Under the pieces are notes generated by a model that was not told where the DNA came from, made no database searches, and saw only the letters and a program-made list of their open reading frames with translations. The translations under genes and the position numbers were made by a program. Of a DNA stretch of 55,222 nt, positions 1 through 9,920 are shown piece after piece. Where the stretch lies: contig JABFSN010000084.1 in NCBI GenBank assembly GCA_013140575.1, positions 1-55,222 on the forward strand, written 5' to 3'. The stretch is from Phycisphaerales bacterium. GTDB taxonomy: Bacteria; Planctomycetota; Phycisphaerae; UBA1845. Numbering within the stretch: the first letter of the stretch is position 1; each line of letters opens with the position of its first letter.

Positions 1-2
1 AC

Positions 3-3000
3 ACCTCGGTCCGCCCCGTGGCGCCGCCGGCGCCGACGGGGCGGACCGCGGTGTTGAGCGTCGCGAAACTCGGTAACGGAACCGTCATGCGTACACCGAC
101 CGGTGCGGCGGTGATCGTCGCCGATGGCGATGGGTTTGAATATGCAATCAATACCGGCGTGCAACTGAACGCGGTGGATGCGGCGGATTCGTGTTTCCTG
201 CGATGGGGCGGTGACGTTTCATCGATGAATCGCTCGATCAACGTCACGCTGAACACGGCCAAGTTCGTGCTGGCGGAATTCGTGAACCGTTTCGCGCCGC
301 CGCCGGCGCCGATGCTGGACGGGCACGCGGTGCGAACTTCGGCGAATTCGATCTTGATGGGAGGCGGGGTTCAGACGTGCCAGAACGACGCGGCCGCGGT
401 GGTCGAGGTGGACGGACCGGCCGGGGTGGTGAACGCGCCGATCGTCAACGGGCGGTTCAATCTGAATGTGGCGTTGAGCGCGAACCGAACGAACACGTTG
501 TATTTCACGGTGGTCACGCGCGACGGGGTTCGGGGGGCGCCGGCGACGACAATCATCACGCAGGACGGTCAGGCGCCGGCGCTGTTCGTCGATTTTCCGC
601 CGGACGGATCGGAAGTGACGAACGATGTCACGGACGTGGCCGGTCGGGTGTCGGACATGCTGACCGGGTTTCTGGGACTGACGGTGACGGTGAACGGTCA
701 GCCGGCGATCGTCGATGCGGGAATCGGGACGAACGGGACGTTCGTGCGTTCCAGCGTGCCGCTGGCGATGGGGGCGAACGCGATTACGGCCGTGGCGATG
801 GACGCGCTGGGCAACACGCGGCAACGAATGGTCACGGTGACGCGGATCGCGGTGCCGGCGAACATGCCGCAAATGGCGGCGATGGCGGGCAACGGACAGA
901 TGGAACGGATACACGGGGTTCTGCCGGACCCGATCGCGGTGCAGGTGCTGCGGGCCGACGGGACGCCGTTCGTCGACAAGGTGGTGACGTTTACGGTGGA
1001 GCGCAGCGACGGGCAGTTGTTCGGCGAGACGGCCGTCGCGGGCGGTCCGGTCGGCGGATTGATGTTCCAGACGCGCACGGACGAGCAGGGCATGGCCCGG
1101 GCGCAGTGGCAGTTGGGATCGGACGCGGGGTGCGGCAACAACCGGGTGACGGTGACGTCGACGGGCATCGCGGGAACGACGTTTTTCTGCGCGTCGGCGA
1201 CGCCCGGGCCCGCGGCGCAGATCAACGTGGGGACGGGAAACTATCAGAAGGCGGAGGCGGGCGGGCCTGCGGCGCTGGCGTTGCGGGCGTGGGTCAACGA
1301 TGCATGCAACGGCGTGTCGGGCGTGCCGGTCACGTTCACGGTGACACGCGGGGGCGGACGGATCAACGACCGGACCAGCCTGACGGTGCCAACGAGTGAC
1401 ACCGGTCACGCGAGCGTGGATTTCGTGCTGGGACCGGACGCGGGGACGAACATCGTCGAGGCCGATTTCCCGACCAATCCGGGCGGACCGGCGCGGTTCG
1501 TGGTGTTCGGCGTGGAGCGGATGTTAGGCAGGTTTGAAGGGGTGGCCACGCGGTTTATCGGGGTGGTACACGACAATTCGGAACAGCCCCTACAGGGGGC
1601 GGCGATCACGTTGGGGGTCGGCGGACAAGGGTATTTCACGTCGACGGACGTGAACGGGTTGTTTGTGTTGGACGACATTCAGGAATCGGGGCCGGCGGAT
1701 TTGTTTATCGATGGCAGGACGGCGAATCATGTGGGCGGCGTGAACGGGGAGGACATTCCGGCGGGCAGTTTCCCGTCGCTGCATTTCGAGCCGGTGATAA
1801 TCCCGCGGGCGGACAACGCGCTGCCCATGACGGTGATGATGCCGCCGCTGAACCCGAACAACGCGCGGCTGTTCGACAACACGCAGGACGTGGAATTGAC
1901 GGTCGAGGGGATCGCGGGTCTGCGGATGATCGTGAAGGCCGGTTCGATGACGCGGGCGAATGGGACTGTTCCCAGCCCGGCGGATCCGGCGACGATTTCG
2001 CTGAATCAGGTGCACCACGACAAGGTTCCGATGCCGATGCCGGACGGTGCGGCGCCGCCGTTCGCGTGGACGTTGCAGCCGGGCGGCTCGACGTTCGACC
2101 CGCCGATCGAGATTCACTATCCGAATATGTCGGGACTGGCCCCGGGCAGCATCGCCTATTTTCTGAGCTTCAATCATGACACCATGCGATTCGAGATCGT
2201 GGCGTCGGGTTCGGTCGCGACGGATGGTTCGATCATCCGCACCGATCCGGGGGCGGGGCTGTCCATCGCGGGTTGGGGGTGCAACTGTCCGCCCTATTCG
2301 GTGACGGCGGATTGCGTCAATTGCACGCTGGAAGTGATCAACCTGGGTCCATCCGACACGGTGTTGGTGGGTGACGTGGTGTCGTTGCTCGGCAACGGCG
2401 AACCCGATCCCGGCACCATGACCTGGACCGGCGGCGGGACGCCCGCCAGCGGCGGCGGGGTCACGTTTTCTACGCAGTTCGCGACGCCGGGCGTCAAGAC
2501 CATTACGGCCGCGTGGGATCCGGATGACAGCGACGAGGATTGCGAATTTGAATACGAGATCACCGTGGTCGACGCGAAATTCAAGGAAGCGCCGGGAACG
2601 GCACACGGATTCGACGACCATACGGATGCGGTCAAGCCGCACAAATCGCTCGAAAAGGGCGGACAGGACGCCATCGTTGCGGATTTGGGCGCCAATACCG
2701 ACCAGGTGTTTTTCGTGAGCGCCAACGAGAATTTCTTCACCGCGCTGCCTGAAACATCGGGCGCCGCAATGGAAACGCTAACGCTGGACGGCGTGGATAT
2801 CGGATTCACGGAACTGACCGCAAACGTGGGCAGCGCGGCCGGCGACGAGGCCGCCGCGGCGCAGATTTCGGTTTACAACAAGGTCGGCAAGACGCTGATG
2901 ATCCGGCTGATCAACGAGCAGAACGACGACGTGGAGGTGGCGGCGCCGGGGGCGAACGTGGGCGCGGGGAGCACGTGCATCACGGCCGGGGGGAACACGT

Positions 3001-3608
3001 TTATTGATTCCATCATCAACGACACGCCCATCGGCGCCGGCGACGACGTGATCATGGGCATGACGGTGACGGCCGGTCCGGACGGCATCTGCGACACCAC
3101 GGTCAACAACGTGGACGTGCCGGGGACGGACGTGGCCGACGCGACGGTGCTCAATTACATGAACACGGTGGCCTACAACCAGGCGGTCGTCGAATGGACG
3201 ATTACGCGAATGCCGGCCGTCACGGTTAATTTCGATCTGAACCGCGACGGAAAGATTAACGTGGACACGGCGTTTCTGGCCAACCCGGAAATGCAGGCGG
3301 TCCGCGACGCGGCCAAGGACGACACGTTTGACCGCAACGTGTTTCTGGTGGACGGTCCGACGGACGGCAGCTACGGATTCGCGGGATTCAATCAGCGCTA
3401 CGCGTTCGTACACGGCGATACGCACATTTCGTCGCCTCCGCAGTCGATGGAAAACACCATCGCGCACGAAGTCGGGCACACGCTGGGCATGTGCCATCCC
3501 GACTCGGCCGCGTGCATCAGCGACGACGACATGATGAACCTGATGCACAGCGTGGCCACCAATCCGATGCGGCTGCGCAAGGCGCAATGGGACCAGTTGA
3601 ACCCGTAG
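3..3608 (+). CDS. Secreted multidomain protein with C-terminal metzincin-type zinc protease motif (5' partial)
   Basis: The frame is open to the left edge, so the true start and any signal peptide lie outside the window. GTG at 18 is only the first in-window start and residue numbers here count from it. Ig-like/Big-type beta domains cover about 150-510. A carboxypeptidase-regulatory-like domain covers about 515-570, with the pattern PLQGAAITL then VNGLF. A PKD-like stretch covers about 780-850. The C-terminus carries HEVGHTLGMCH (His1150, His1154, His1160, Glu1151), followed by a Met-turn-like NLMH. This matches the metzincin zinc site HExxHxxGxxH, so an extracellular metallopeptidase is likely. 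The upstream domains probably bind or space the catalytic end. The substrate is unknown. The next two genes on the strand are also secreted. Confidence 0.8.
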   Translation, partial: TSVRPVAPPAPTGRTAVLSVAKLGNGTVMRTPTGAAVIVADGDGFEYAINTGVQLNAVDAADSCFLRWGGDVSSMNRSINVTLNTAKFVLAEFVNRFAPPPAPMLDGHAVRTSANSILMGGGVQTCQNDAAAVVEVDGPAGVVNAPIVNGRFNLNVALSANRTNTLYFTVVTRDGVRGAPATTIITQDGQAPALFVDFPPDGSEVTNDVTDVAGRVSDMLTGFLGLTVTVNGQPAIVDAGIGTNGTFVRSSVPLAMGANAITAVAMDALGNTRQRMVTVTRIAVPANMPQMAAMAGNGQMERIHGVLPDPIAVQVLRADGTPFVDKVVTFTVERSDGQLFGETAVAGGPVGGLMFQTRTDEQGMARAQWQLGSDAGCGNNRVTVTSTGIAGTTFFCASATPGPAAQINVGTGNYQKAEAGGPAALALRAWVNDACNGVSGVPVTFTVTRGGGRINDRTSLTVPTSDTGHASVDFVLGPDAGTNIVEADFPTNPGGPARFVVFGVERMLGRFEGVATRFIGVVHDNSEQPLQGAAITLGVGGQGYFTSTDVNGLFVLDDIQESGPADLFIDGRTANHVGGVNGEDIPAGSFPSLHFEPVIIPRADNALPMTVMMPPLNPNNARLFDNTQDVELTVEGIAGLRMIVKAGSMTRANGTVPSPADPATISLNQVHHDKVPMPMPDGAAPPFAWTLQPGGSTFDPPIEIHYPNMSGLAPGSIAYFLSFNHDTMRFEIVASGSVATDGSIIRTDPGAGLSIAGWGCNCPPYSVTADCVNCTLEVINLGPSDTVLVGDVVSLLGNGEPDPGTMTWTGGGTPASGGGVTFSTQFATPGVKTITAAWDPDDSDEDCEFEYEITVVDAKFKEAPGTAHGFDDHTDAVKPHKSLEKGGQDAIVADLGANTDQVFFVSANENFFTALPETSGAAMETLTLDGVDIGFTELTANVGSAAGDEAAAAQISVYNKVGKTLMIRLINEQNDDVEVAAPGANVGAGSTCITAGGNTFIDSIINDTPIGAGDDVIMGMTVTAGPDGICDTTVNNVDVPGTDVADATVLNYMNTVAYNQAVVEWTITRMPAVTVNFDLNRDGKINVDTAFLANPEMQAVRDAAKDDTFDRNVFLVDGPTDGSYGFAGFNQRYAFVHGDTHISSPPQSMENTIAHEVGHTLGMCHPDSAACISDDDMMNLMHSVATNPMRLRKAQWDQLNP

Positions 3609-3701
3609 AAGGCGGCGAGGCAGGCGGAATGAACGGCATCAAGATGAATGAACCAAGCGAGTGTGACCGGCACGTGACAGCGTTCGGTGTGCGCGGCGAT
3701 C

Positions 3702-3751
3702 GTGGCACGGGCATCCTGCCGGTGACGGCATGGGCGGGACGCCCATGCCAC
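3702..3751. repeat. Dispersed repeat R1, copy 1
   Basis: Two short palindromic halves: GTGGCACGGGCATCCTGCC and then CATGGGCGGGACGCCCATG. Similar copies lie at 4879-4929, around 13063-13120 and, inverted, at 48735-48776. It sits between the metzincin gene and the next secreted protein gene. A further half copy (CACGCCCATGCCACG) lies near 3848-3862, inside the likely N-terminal coding region of that next gene. Confidence 0.75.
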
Positions 3752-3761
3752 GGTCACGCCG

Positions 3762-3783
3762 GTGCGAGAATCCCTTCTCGCAC
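3762..3783. repeat. Perfect inverted repeat next to R1
   Basis: GTGCGAGAA and TTCTCGCAC form a 9-bp stem with a 4-base loop (TCCC), directly after R1 copy 1 and about 50 bases before the likely start of the next gene. No T-tract follows, so a Rho-independent terminator is not supported. It may be part of a composite repeat. Confidence 0.6.
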
Positions 3784-3829
3784 GCCAACCGACAGGGATC
3801 CCCTCCCGCGGACCGTCCGCGTTCTGGCG

Positions 3830-4789
3830 GTGCCGAATCGGTCCGCACGCCCATGCCACGTTCTGGCGTCCATGGTCGCGATGTTGCTGATGCCGGCAAT
3901 GATTTCATTCGCCGACGACCGCCGGGCCGATGTTCGTTCAAGCGTCGCGGCGCACATGAACCGAATCCGTGGCGGCCATCCCGCGACGTCAGCCGCGGCC
4001 GACGCGATCCGCGGCGATGCCGCCGACATCGTCAAGGCCGCCGGCGAATTCGTTCTCGACGCGTCGCCGTCCGTTCGCCACGAGGCCTCAAAACTGATCG
4101 CGTCGACCGGTCTCGCGGAGCGCGACGCGACCGTTCGTCGGCAATCGGTCACGCTGCTGATCCAGGCCACGATTGACGCGGAGCCGCTCGTCTGGCAGCA
4201 CGCCTGCGACGATCTCCTGGAATTCCAGCCCACCGATTTCGATGACGCCGCCAAGACTGCGATGGCGACGATGCTGAACGGCGACGCGCCGAAACGGGAG
4301 ATCGTTCGCCTGGTCGGCGTTGCCGAATTGCGCGATGAAATGCCCCGGCTGGAATCACTGTTGATCGACGAATCGAAATTCGAAACCGGCGCGCAGGCCG
4401 GCCGGTGGTACGGAACCGTCGGTTGGGCCGCCCGATTGGCCCGGGCGCGAATGGGGTCGGATGCCGACCTGCGCCGCGCCATCGATCTGCTCGAAAACGA
4501 ATCCGAACACGTCACCCGCGTGACGGTTCTGCTCCGCGATCTGGCGTATATTCGCCGACCGGCCGCGTTCGCACACATCGGGAAATACCTCGACGACGAC
4601 GCGGAACTGCCCCCGACCAAGACCGGCGTCCCGGGCACGCCCTACGCCCAATACGCGATCGACGTCTTGGCCGGGACCGTTGGCGAATTCCCGGTGGCGC
4701 GTAAATACGTAGGCGCGTACACGAACGACGAGATCGCCGTTGGCCGGGCGTGGATGCAGCGGCATTTTCCGCCGGATGGGAATCGGTGA
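3830..4789 (+). CDS. Secreted HEAT-like helical repeat protein
   Basis: About 319 residues with an N-terminal signal peptide and then Ala/Arg/Asp-rich amphipathic helices (pattern SPSVRHEASKLIAS) resembling HEAT or PBS-lyase repeats. No catalytic motif is seen, so a scaffold or binding role is inferred. GTG 3830 gives a charged n-region (PNRSARPCHV) before the hydrophobic MVAMLLMPAMISFA. The alternative ATG 3872 leaves the signal peptide without a positive n-region. The RPCHV residues come from a half copy of repeat R1. The stop at 4787-4789 lies 4 bases before an ATG of the next gene, which suggests co-translation. The family is not recognised further. Confidence 0.65.
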   Translation: MPNRSARPCHVLASMVAMLLMPAMISFADDRRADVRSSVAAHMNRIRGGHPATSAAADAIRGDAADIVKAAGEFVLDASPSVRHEASKLIASTGLAERDATVRRQSVTLLIQATIDAEPLVWQHACDDLLEFQPTDFDDAAKTAMATMLNGDAPKREIVRLVGVAELRDEMPRLESLLIDESKFETGAQAGRWYGTVGWAARLARARMGSDADLRRAIDLLENESEHVTRVTVLLRDLAYIRRPAAFAHIGKYLDDDAELPPTKTGVPGTPYAQYAIDVLAGTVGEFPVARKYVGAYTNDEIAVGRAWMQRHFPPDGNR

Positions 4790-4793
4790 TCGG

Positions 4794-7700
4794 ATGCGAC
4801 GAATGGTGACGCAGATCGAATTCCTGTTGCCGCGAAGCGCCCAGCGGCGTCCGGCCATCCACGGCACGGGCGTTTCGCGTGGCACGGGCATCCTGCCCGT
4901 GCGAACATGGGCTGGAAGCCCATGCCACGGCGTTCGGTCCGTCCGCGCCGTTCTGCTGATCGCCGCGTTTACCGTCGTCGGCGGTCGAAGCGCATCCGCG
5001 CAGCTCGACGAGACGTGGACGGTCACGGTGAACGGGCAAAACGTGCAGGTCAATCCCGACGGCAGTTTCCGCATTCCGAACATCTCCGCCGCCGACCAGT
5101 TTGGTGCAGGCGGTCCGGGAACGTCACCCGATTTTCGGAGCGACGACATACTGATTCTGACAGGCCGCGGCCTGGTCAACGGCGTGCCCATGTACGTTAT
5201 CAGCGTGCCGTTCCAACTCGGTCGCGGCACGAATGTGCTCGGCCCGGACGATCTGTTCTATTCCACGTCACCGCCGCCGTTCCCCGATTCGATCCGCATC
5301 ACGGCCGACCCACCCGTCGTCGCGGCCGGACAAACGTCACAGATAACGGTCATCGGCACGCTGCTCGACGGCACCGAGGTAGACGTGACGCCGCGGACGG
5401 CCGGCACCATCTACCGGCTTAGTTCGTCGAATTCCGTGAATCTGATCAGCTCCAGCGGGCTGTTGTTCGCCAACGCCCCGGGAACCGTGTTCGTGACCGC
5501 GACGAATTTCGGCGCGACGGCCATCGCCCGGGTGGACATCGTCGTCGTCACCACCCCCACCACCGTCGAGGGATTCGTGCAACTGGCCGACGGGTCGCCC
5601 GTCGCGGGCGCCCAGGTCACCACCAATCTCGGCGACGACGGCGTCACGACCGCATCAGGCTTGTTTTCCATCCCCGCGGACGTGCCCGTGAGCGCCCAAT
5701 TGTCGGCCGACGCCACCGCCAACGTCGGCGGCGTCGATCTCGCGGGCACGTCGGTCCAGATGCCCGTGATTGCCAACGGCGTGACCGATCTGGGCATCAT
5801 CACGCTGTCCGGCTCGCCACCCGATGCCCCGCCCTATCTCTTCTCCACGCCGGCCATCCCGATTCTGAACGCGCGACCCACCGTCGTTCGTTCGGGCATT
5901 CTAAACGCCGACAATCGCACCGACCTGGCCGTGGCCACGGATGTCGGCTCCATCGACGTGTATTTCAATTCGCCCGGCGCCCGGTTCGGCTCCCCCGCGG
6001 GCATTCCGGTCGATTCCGTTTCGGATTTCGTCCTGGCCAATCTCGACACCGACGACGACCTCGACATCGCCGCCCTGTCGGCCACGTTCCCGAATTCGCA
6101 GGCGGTCATCGCCATCAACAACGGTAACGGCACGTTCTCCGGGCCGGTCTCGTTCCCGCTTCCGAATTTCTACGACTCCCTGCAGGCCGGCGATGTCGAC
6201 GGGAACGGAACGACCGACCTGGTGTTCGGCTCGACGGACAACGGCATTGAAATGGCCATACTGCCGAACAACGGCGACGCGATTTTCGGCGCCCCGCAAC
6301 TGATCCCGCTGAACAGCCAAGTCGCGAACATCCGTCTCGTGCACCTGAACGGGGACGACGATCTGGACATCGCCCTGCTGTTCGACGTCACCACCTGCTC
6401 CAAATGCGGCGGGCAGATCAACGGCGGCAAGTTCGGTGTGATGCTGAACGACGGCGCCGGCGGGTTCGAGCCGGTCGTCGAAATCAACACGCTCGGTTCA
6501 TCGCCGTTCGCGATGGAATTGGGGCACCTGAACGACGACGAATTCCTCGACGCGGTCGTGGCGCCGGGCGATAACGTCGTTCGGACCGTGCTCGGCAACG
6601 GCGACGGAACGTTTTCGCCGCCGGTGGATTCGCCGCTGAACGAATTCGCCCTGCTTTTTGTAATTGATGATTTCAACGGCGACGGCGACGGCGACGTGAT
6701 TGCCTTCAGCGACCGGCCCGACACCCTGCACCTGCTGACCGGCAACGGCGACGGTACGCTCGACGCCCCGCGACGCTTCCCCACCGGGGAGGAGCCCGCA
6801 TCGGCCGTCGCGGACGACTGGGACGGCGACGGCGACCGCGACCTGGCCGTGTGCAACCGCCGAAGCCAAAATGTCTCGTTGATGTTGAACAACGGTTCCG
6901 GCGGCTTCCCCCGCGATGCCTTCTACGCCACCGGCGGCACCTTCGATTTCGGGGAGGCCGAATTCATGACTGCCGCCGACTTCAACGGCGACGGCGACAT
7001 CGACATCCTGACCAACACCGGTCAGAACCTCGGCGTCTTCCTCAACGGCGGAAAGGGTTCGTTCGTCGGACCGGTGCCGACGGAACTCGATTGCCGCCCC
7101 TTCCTGCCCCTGTTCGCCGCCGACTTCGACGGCGACGGCAACAACGACGCCGCCTACGCCACCTCCTGCAACAACGCCTTCCGCGTCCTGTTCAACGCCG
7201 GCGACGGCCGCCTGGCTCGTCCGGTCGAGGCGTTTCACGTTGACGGCGGCATTCAGTTCTCCGCGGTGGGCGATCTGAACAACGACGGTCGCCCCGACCT
7301 GGTCGCCGCGGACCAATCCGGCGGCGGCGATACCGCGACGCAGCGCGGCAGTAACGGTCGACTGATCGCCGCGCTAAACCTCAGCGGCGGCGCGTTCTCC
7401 CCGGGGATTGAAACACCGCACAACCTGTCCGGCCTACAGGACATGGTCGTCGCCGAATTCACCGGCGACGCCGATCGCGACGTGGTTGCCATCGGCAATA
7501 ATGTTGCCAGCCTTTTCCCGGGCAACGGCGATGGCAGTTTCAGTGCCCGCACCGACTACGCATTGAACGGGTTCCCGCGTCGTGTGGGGGTCGGATTGCT
7601 GAACAACGACGCGTTCCTCGACCTGATCATCGCACTCGAAAATGGGATTATCATTTTCTTCAATGACGGGACCGGCGCCCCGGCCGCGGTGAACGAACTG

Positions 7701-9836
7701 CCCGACGATTTCGACATCCGCTACGAGCGCGTCTACGTCGCGGAAATGGACGGCGTGAACGGCGGCGACATCGTCGCCGTGCCCGGCGGCGAGCATTTCG
7801 ACGGCACCGTGGTCTGGCTGAACCTGGGAGGCGGTTCGTTCGGACCGCCCACCGTCTACGCCTCGCCGGCGTTCCAGAATTCCGACCTCGCCATCGCCGA
7901 TTTCGACGGTGACGGCGACCTCGATATCGCCCGCGGCCGCCAAGGCTCCCAATTTGACGGTCTCGCCGTCCTCCTCAACCGCACCGTCCCCAACGACTGC
8001 AACACCAACGGCATCGTCGACGACATCGACCTCGCCGCCGGCGGCGCCCTCGACTGCAACGAGAATGGCTTCCCCGACGCCTGCGATTCCGACTGCGACG
8101 CCAACACCACGCCCGATGACTGCGACGTGGCCGCCGGCGCCCCCGACTGCGACGGCGACCACATTCCCGACGAATGCGACACCGACTGCAACAAAAACGG
8201 CGCGCCCGACGACTGCGACTTGGCCGGCCTGGTGTCCATCGACTGCAACGAGAATCGCATCCCTGACGAATGCGAAATCGACGCCGGCTCGCCCGACGTC
8301 AACGCCGACGGCATCCTCGACGAGTGCGAACGCCGCTATTTCGTCGACGACGACGCACCCGTCGACGGCGACGGATTGACCTGGGCGACCGCCTTCAACG
8401 ATCTGCAGGTTCCGCTAACGCTCACCGACCGCTTCGGCGCCGGCAGTCGCACGGAAATATGGGTCGCGGCCGGCATCTACCGGCCGGCGACCGCAACGAC
8501 GTTCAACCGATTCGTCAGCTTCAACTTGCGCAAGGGCGCATCGTTGTTTGGCGGCTTCGCGGGGAACGAGGACCCGGCTGCGTTCGATCTTGCCGATCGC
8601 GATTTCGCGGCCAACGAAACCATTCTCAGCGGCGACCTGAACGGCAACGACACGGCCGATTTCGTCGGCTTCATGGGCTGTTTCAGCGGGCCGGGCAATC
8701 CCCACGCCCCCGGTTGCGAAGCGTTCGACCTGCACCCGTTCATGGTCGGCGACGGCGACGTCGACGCAGACGATCAGAATCTGCTACTGCTCGCTCAATC
8801 GTTCGACAACAGTTTTCACGTCGTCGCCGCCCGAAGCGTCGATCGTTCCGCGGTGCTCGACGGATTCACCATCACCGGCGGGAATTCGAACTCCACGAGC
8901 ATCGGGACCAACGAAACGCAAGGCGGCGGAATGTTCGTCGGGTTTTTCGCTGCACCCGCCAGCCCCACGGTGCGCAAGTGCCGGTTCGTGAACAATTTCG
9001 GCAACGTCCAGGGCGGCGCGCTCCACGTCGCCGAGAACACGTCCGAACCGTTGTTCGACGAGTGCGTGTTTGAATTCAACCGCGTGAACTCCGGCGGCGG
9101 GGCGGCCAGCATTGTGCGCAGTTCGCGACCCGTGTTCCGCCGCTGCCAGTTCGTCAGGAACAACGCCGGCGGATTCGGCGGCGGCGGCGTCAGCATCACC
9201 GACAGCGCCCGCCCCTTCTTCGCCAATTGCACATTCCTGCGGAACTTCGCGGGCAATGGCGGTGCCATCAACTCCCTCAACAGCACCGGCAGCAGCACGT
9301 TTGTCAACTGCCTGGTCAACGCGAACGTCGCCACGGGAACCGGCCGCGGCGGCGCCGTTCAGATCGGCGACGGCAGCCTTTCCATGATCAACTGTACGAT
9401 CGTCGACAATCGTGCCGACCAGGGCGGCGCAGCCCGAACCCATGCGTTCAGCCCGTTCCTGACGTTCACCAATTGCGTCATTCGCGGCAATGCGAGGCAC
9501 GACGGGACGCCCTCGTTATTCAGCATCGAGAACAACACCCCCGGTGTCGGCTTCTCCAACATTCAGGGCGGGTTCGCCGGAATGGCCAACATCGACGCCG
9601 ATCCGCTGTTCAGCGATTCCGACGGCCCCGACGACATTCCGAACACCCTCGACGACGACTTCCGCCTGCTGAACGGCTCGCCCTGCATCGACGCCGGCAA
9701 CAACGCTTCGCTTCGCCCCGACACCGCCGACCTCGACGCCGACGGCGACACGGCCGAAATCACCCCCCACGACCTCGACGACAACCCCCGCGTCGCCGGA
9801 ACAACCGTCGAGATGGGACCTTACGAACTGCCGTAA
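4794..9836 (+). CDS. Giant secreted adhesin-like protein: FG-GAP propellers, calcium-binding Cys repeats, beta-helix
   Basis: About 1680 residues. A signal peptide (RAVLLIAAFTVVGG, cleaved near SASAQ) is followed by a carboxypeptidase-regulatory-like domain at about 260-330. Fourteen FG-GAP/VCBS-type repeats follow (for example DFNGDGDIDIL), enough for two seven-bladed propellers. Then come seven DCNxNxxPDxCD-type acidic Cys repeats, like thrombospondin type 3 calcium-binding repeats. The last 450 residues look like a right-handed beta-helix (WATAFNDLQ, then EIWVAAGIYRP, then FxNCxFxxN-type rungs). An extracellular adhesion or carbohydrate-binding role is inferred. The start is uncertain: ATG 4794 or 4803 gives a 50-residue n-region containing translated R1, while GTG 4899 lies inside R1 and gives a normal signal peptide. 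It follows the helical-repeat gene closely. Confidence 0.85.
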   Translation: MRRMVTQIEFLLPRSAQRRPAIHGTGVSRGTGILPVRTWAGSPCHGVRSVRAVLLIAAFTVVGGRSASAQLDETWTVTVNGQNVQVNPDGSFRIPNISAADQFGAGGPGTSPDFRSDDILILTGRGLVNGVPMYVISVPFQLGRGTNVLGPDDLFYSTSPPPFPDSIRITADPPVVAAGQTSQITVIGTLLDGTEVDVTPRTAGTIYRLSSSNSVNLISSSGLLFANAPGTVFVTATNFGATAIARVDIVVVTTPTTVEGFVQLADGSPVAGAQVTTNLGDDGVTTASGLFSIPADVPVSAQLSADATANVGGVDLAGTSVQMPVIANGVTDLGIITLSGSPPDAPPYLFSTPAIPILNARPTVVRSGILNADNRTDLAVATDVGSIDVYFNSPGARFGSPAGIPVDSVSDFVLANLDTDDDLDIAALSATFPNSQAVIAINNGNGTFSGPVSFPLPNFYDSLQAGDVDGNGTTDLVFGSTDNGIEMAILPNNGDAIFGAPQLIPLNSQVANIRLVHLNGDDDLDIALLFDVTTCSKCGGQINGGKFGVMLNDGAGGFEPVVEINTLGSSPFAMELGHLNDDEFLDAVVAPGDNVVRTVLGNGDGTFSPPVDSPLNEFALLFVIDDFNGDGDGDVIAFSDRPDTLHLLTGNGDGTLDAPRRFPTGEEPASAVADDWDGDGDRDLAVCNRRSQNVSLMLNNGSGGFPRDAFYATGGTFDFGEAEFMTAADFNGDGDIDILTNTGQNLGVFLNGGKGSFVGPVPTELDCRPFLPLFAADFDGDGNNDAAYATSCNNAFRVLFNAGDGRLARPVEAFHVDGGIQFSAVGDLNNDGRPDLVAADQSGGGDTATQRGSNGRLIAALNLSGGAFSPGIETPHNLSGLQDMVVAEFTGDADRDVVAIGNNVASLFPGNGDGSFSARTDYALNGFPRRVGVGLLNNDAFLDLIIALENGIIIFFNDGTGAPAAVNELPDDFDIRYERVYVAEMDGVNGGDIVAVPGGEHFDGTVVWLNLGGGSFGPPTVYASPAFQNSDLAIADFDGDGDLDIARGRQGSQFDGLAVLLNRTVPNDCNTNGIVDDIDLAAGGALDCNENGFPDACDSDCDANTTPDDCDVAAGAPDCDGDHIPDECDTDCNKNGAPDDCDLAGLVSIDCNENRIPDECEIDAGSPDVNADGILDECERRYFVDDDAPVDGDGLTWATAFNDLQVPLTLTDRFGAGSRTEIWVAAGIYRPATATTFNRFVSFNLRKGASLFGGFAGNEDPAAFDLADRDFAANETILSGDLNGNDTADFVGFMGCFSGPGNPHAPGCEAFDLHPFMVGDGDVDADDQNLLLLAQSFDNSFHVVAARSVDRSAVLDGFTITGGNSNSTSIGTNETQGGGMFVGFFAAPASPTVRKCRFVNNFGNVQGGALHVAENTSEPLFDECVFEFNRVNSGGGAASIVRSSRPVFRRCQFVRNNAGGFGGGGVSITDSARPFFANCTFLRNFAGNGGAINSLNSTGSSTFVNCLVNANVATGTGRGGAVQIGDGSLSMINCTIVDNRADQGGAARTHAFSPFLTFTNCVIRGNARHDGTPSLFSIENNTPGVGFSNIQGGFAGMANIDADPLFSDSDGPDDIPNTLDDDFRLLNGSPCIDAGNNASLRPDTADLDADGDTAEITPHDLDDNPRVAGTTVEMGPYELP
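4879..4929. repeat. Dispersed repeat R1, copy 2, in frame with a signal peptide
   Basis: GTGGCACGGGCATCCTGCC, then CATGGGCTGGAAGCCCATG and CCACG. It is translated in the frame of the giant secreted protein as TGILPVRTWAGSPCHG, immediately before the hydrophobic signal core. No start codon lies between the repeat and that core except GTG 4899 within the repeat itself. Confidence 0.75.
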
Positions 9837-9920
9837 ACGTGCGGTCCCCGTGCCATCGACCCACGACGGTGTTCCACCACCATCGCAACATCGCCAGCGC
9901 CCATCGACCTGCAAACGCAA

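Noticed and set aside
6498-8162. Long minus-strand frames inside the giant secreted protein gene, Val/Gly-rich
   Set aside because: They mirror the repeated Asp-Gly-Asp codons of the FG-GAP repeats and are artefacts of the repeat structure.
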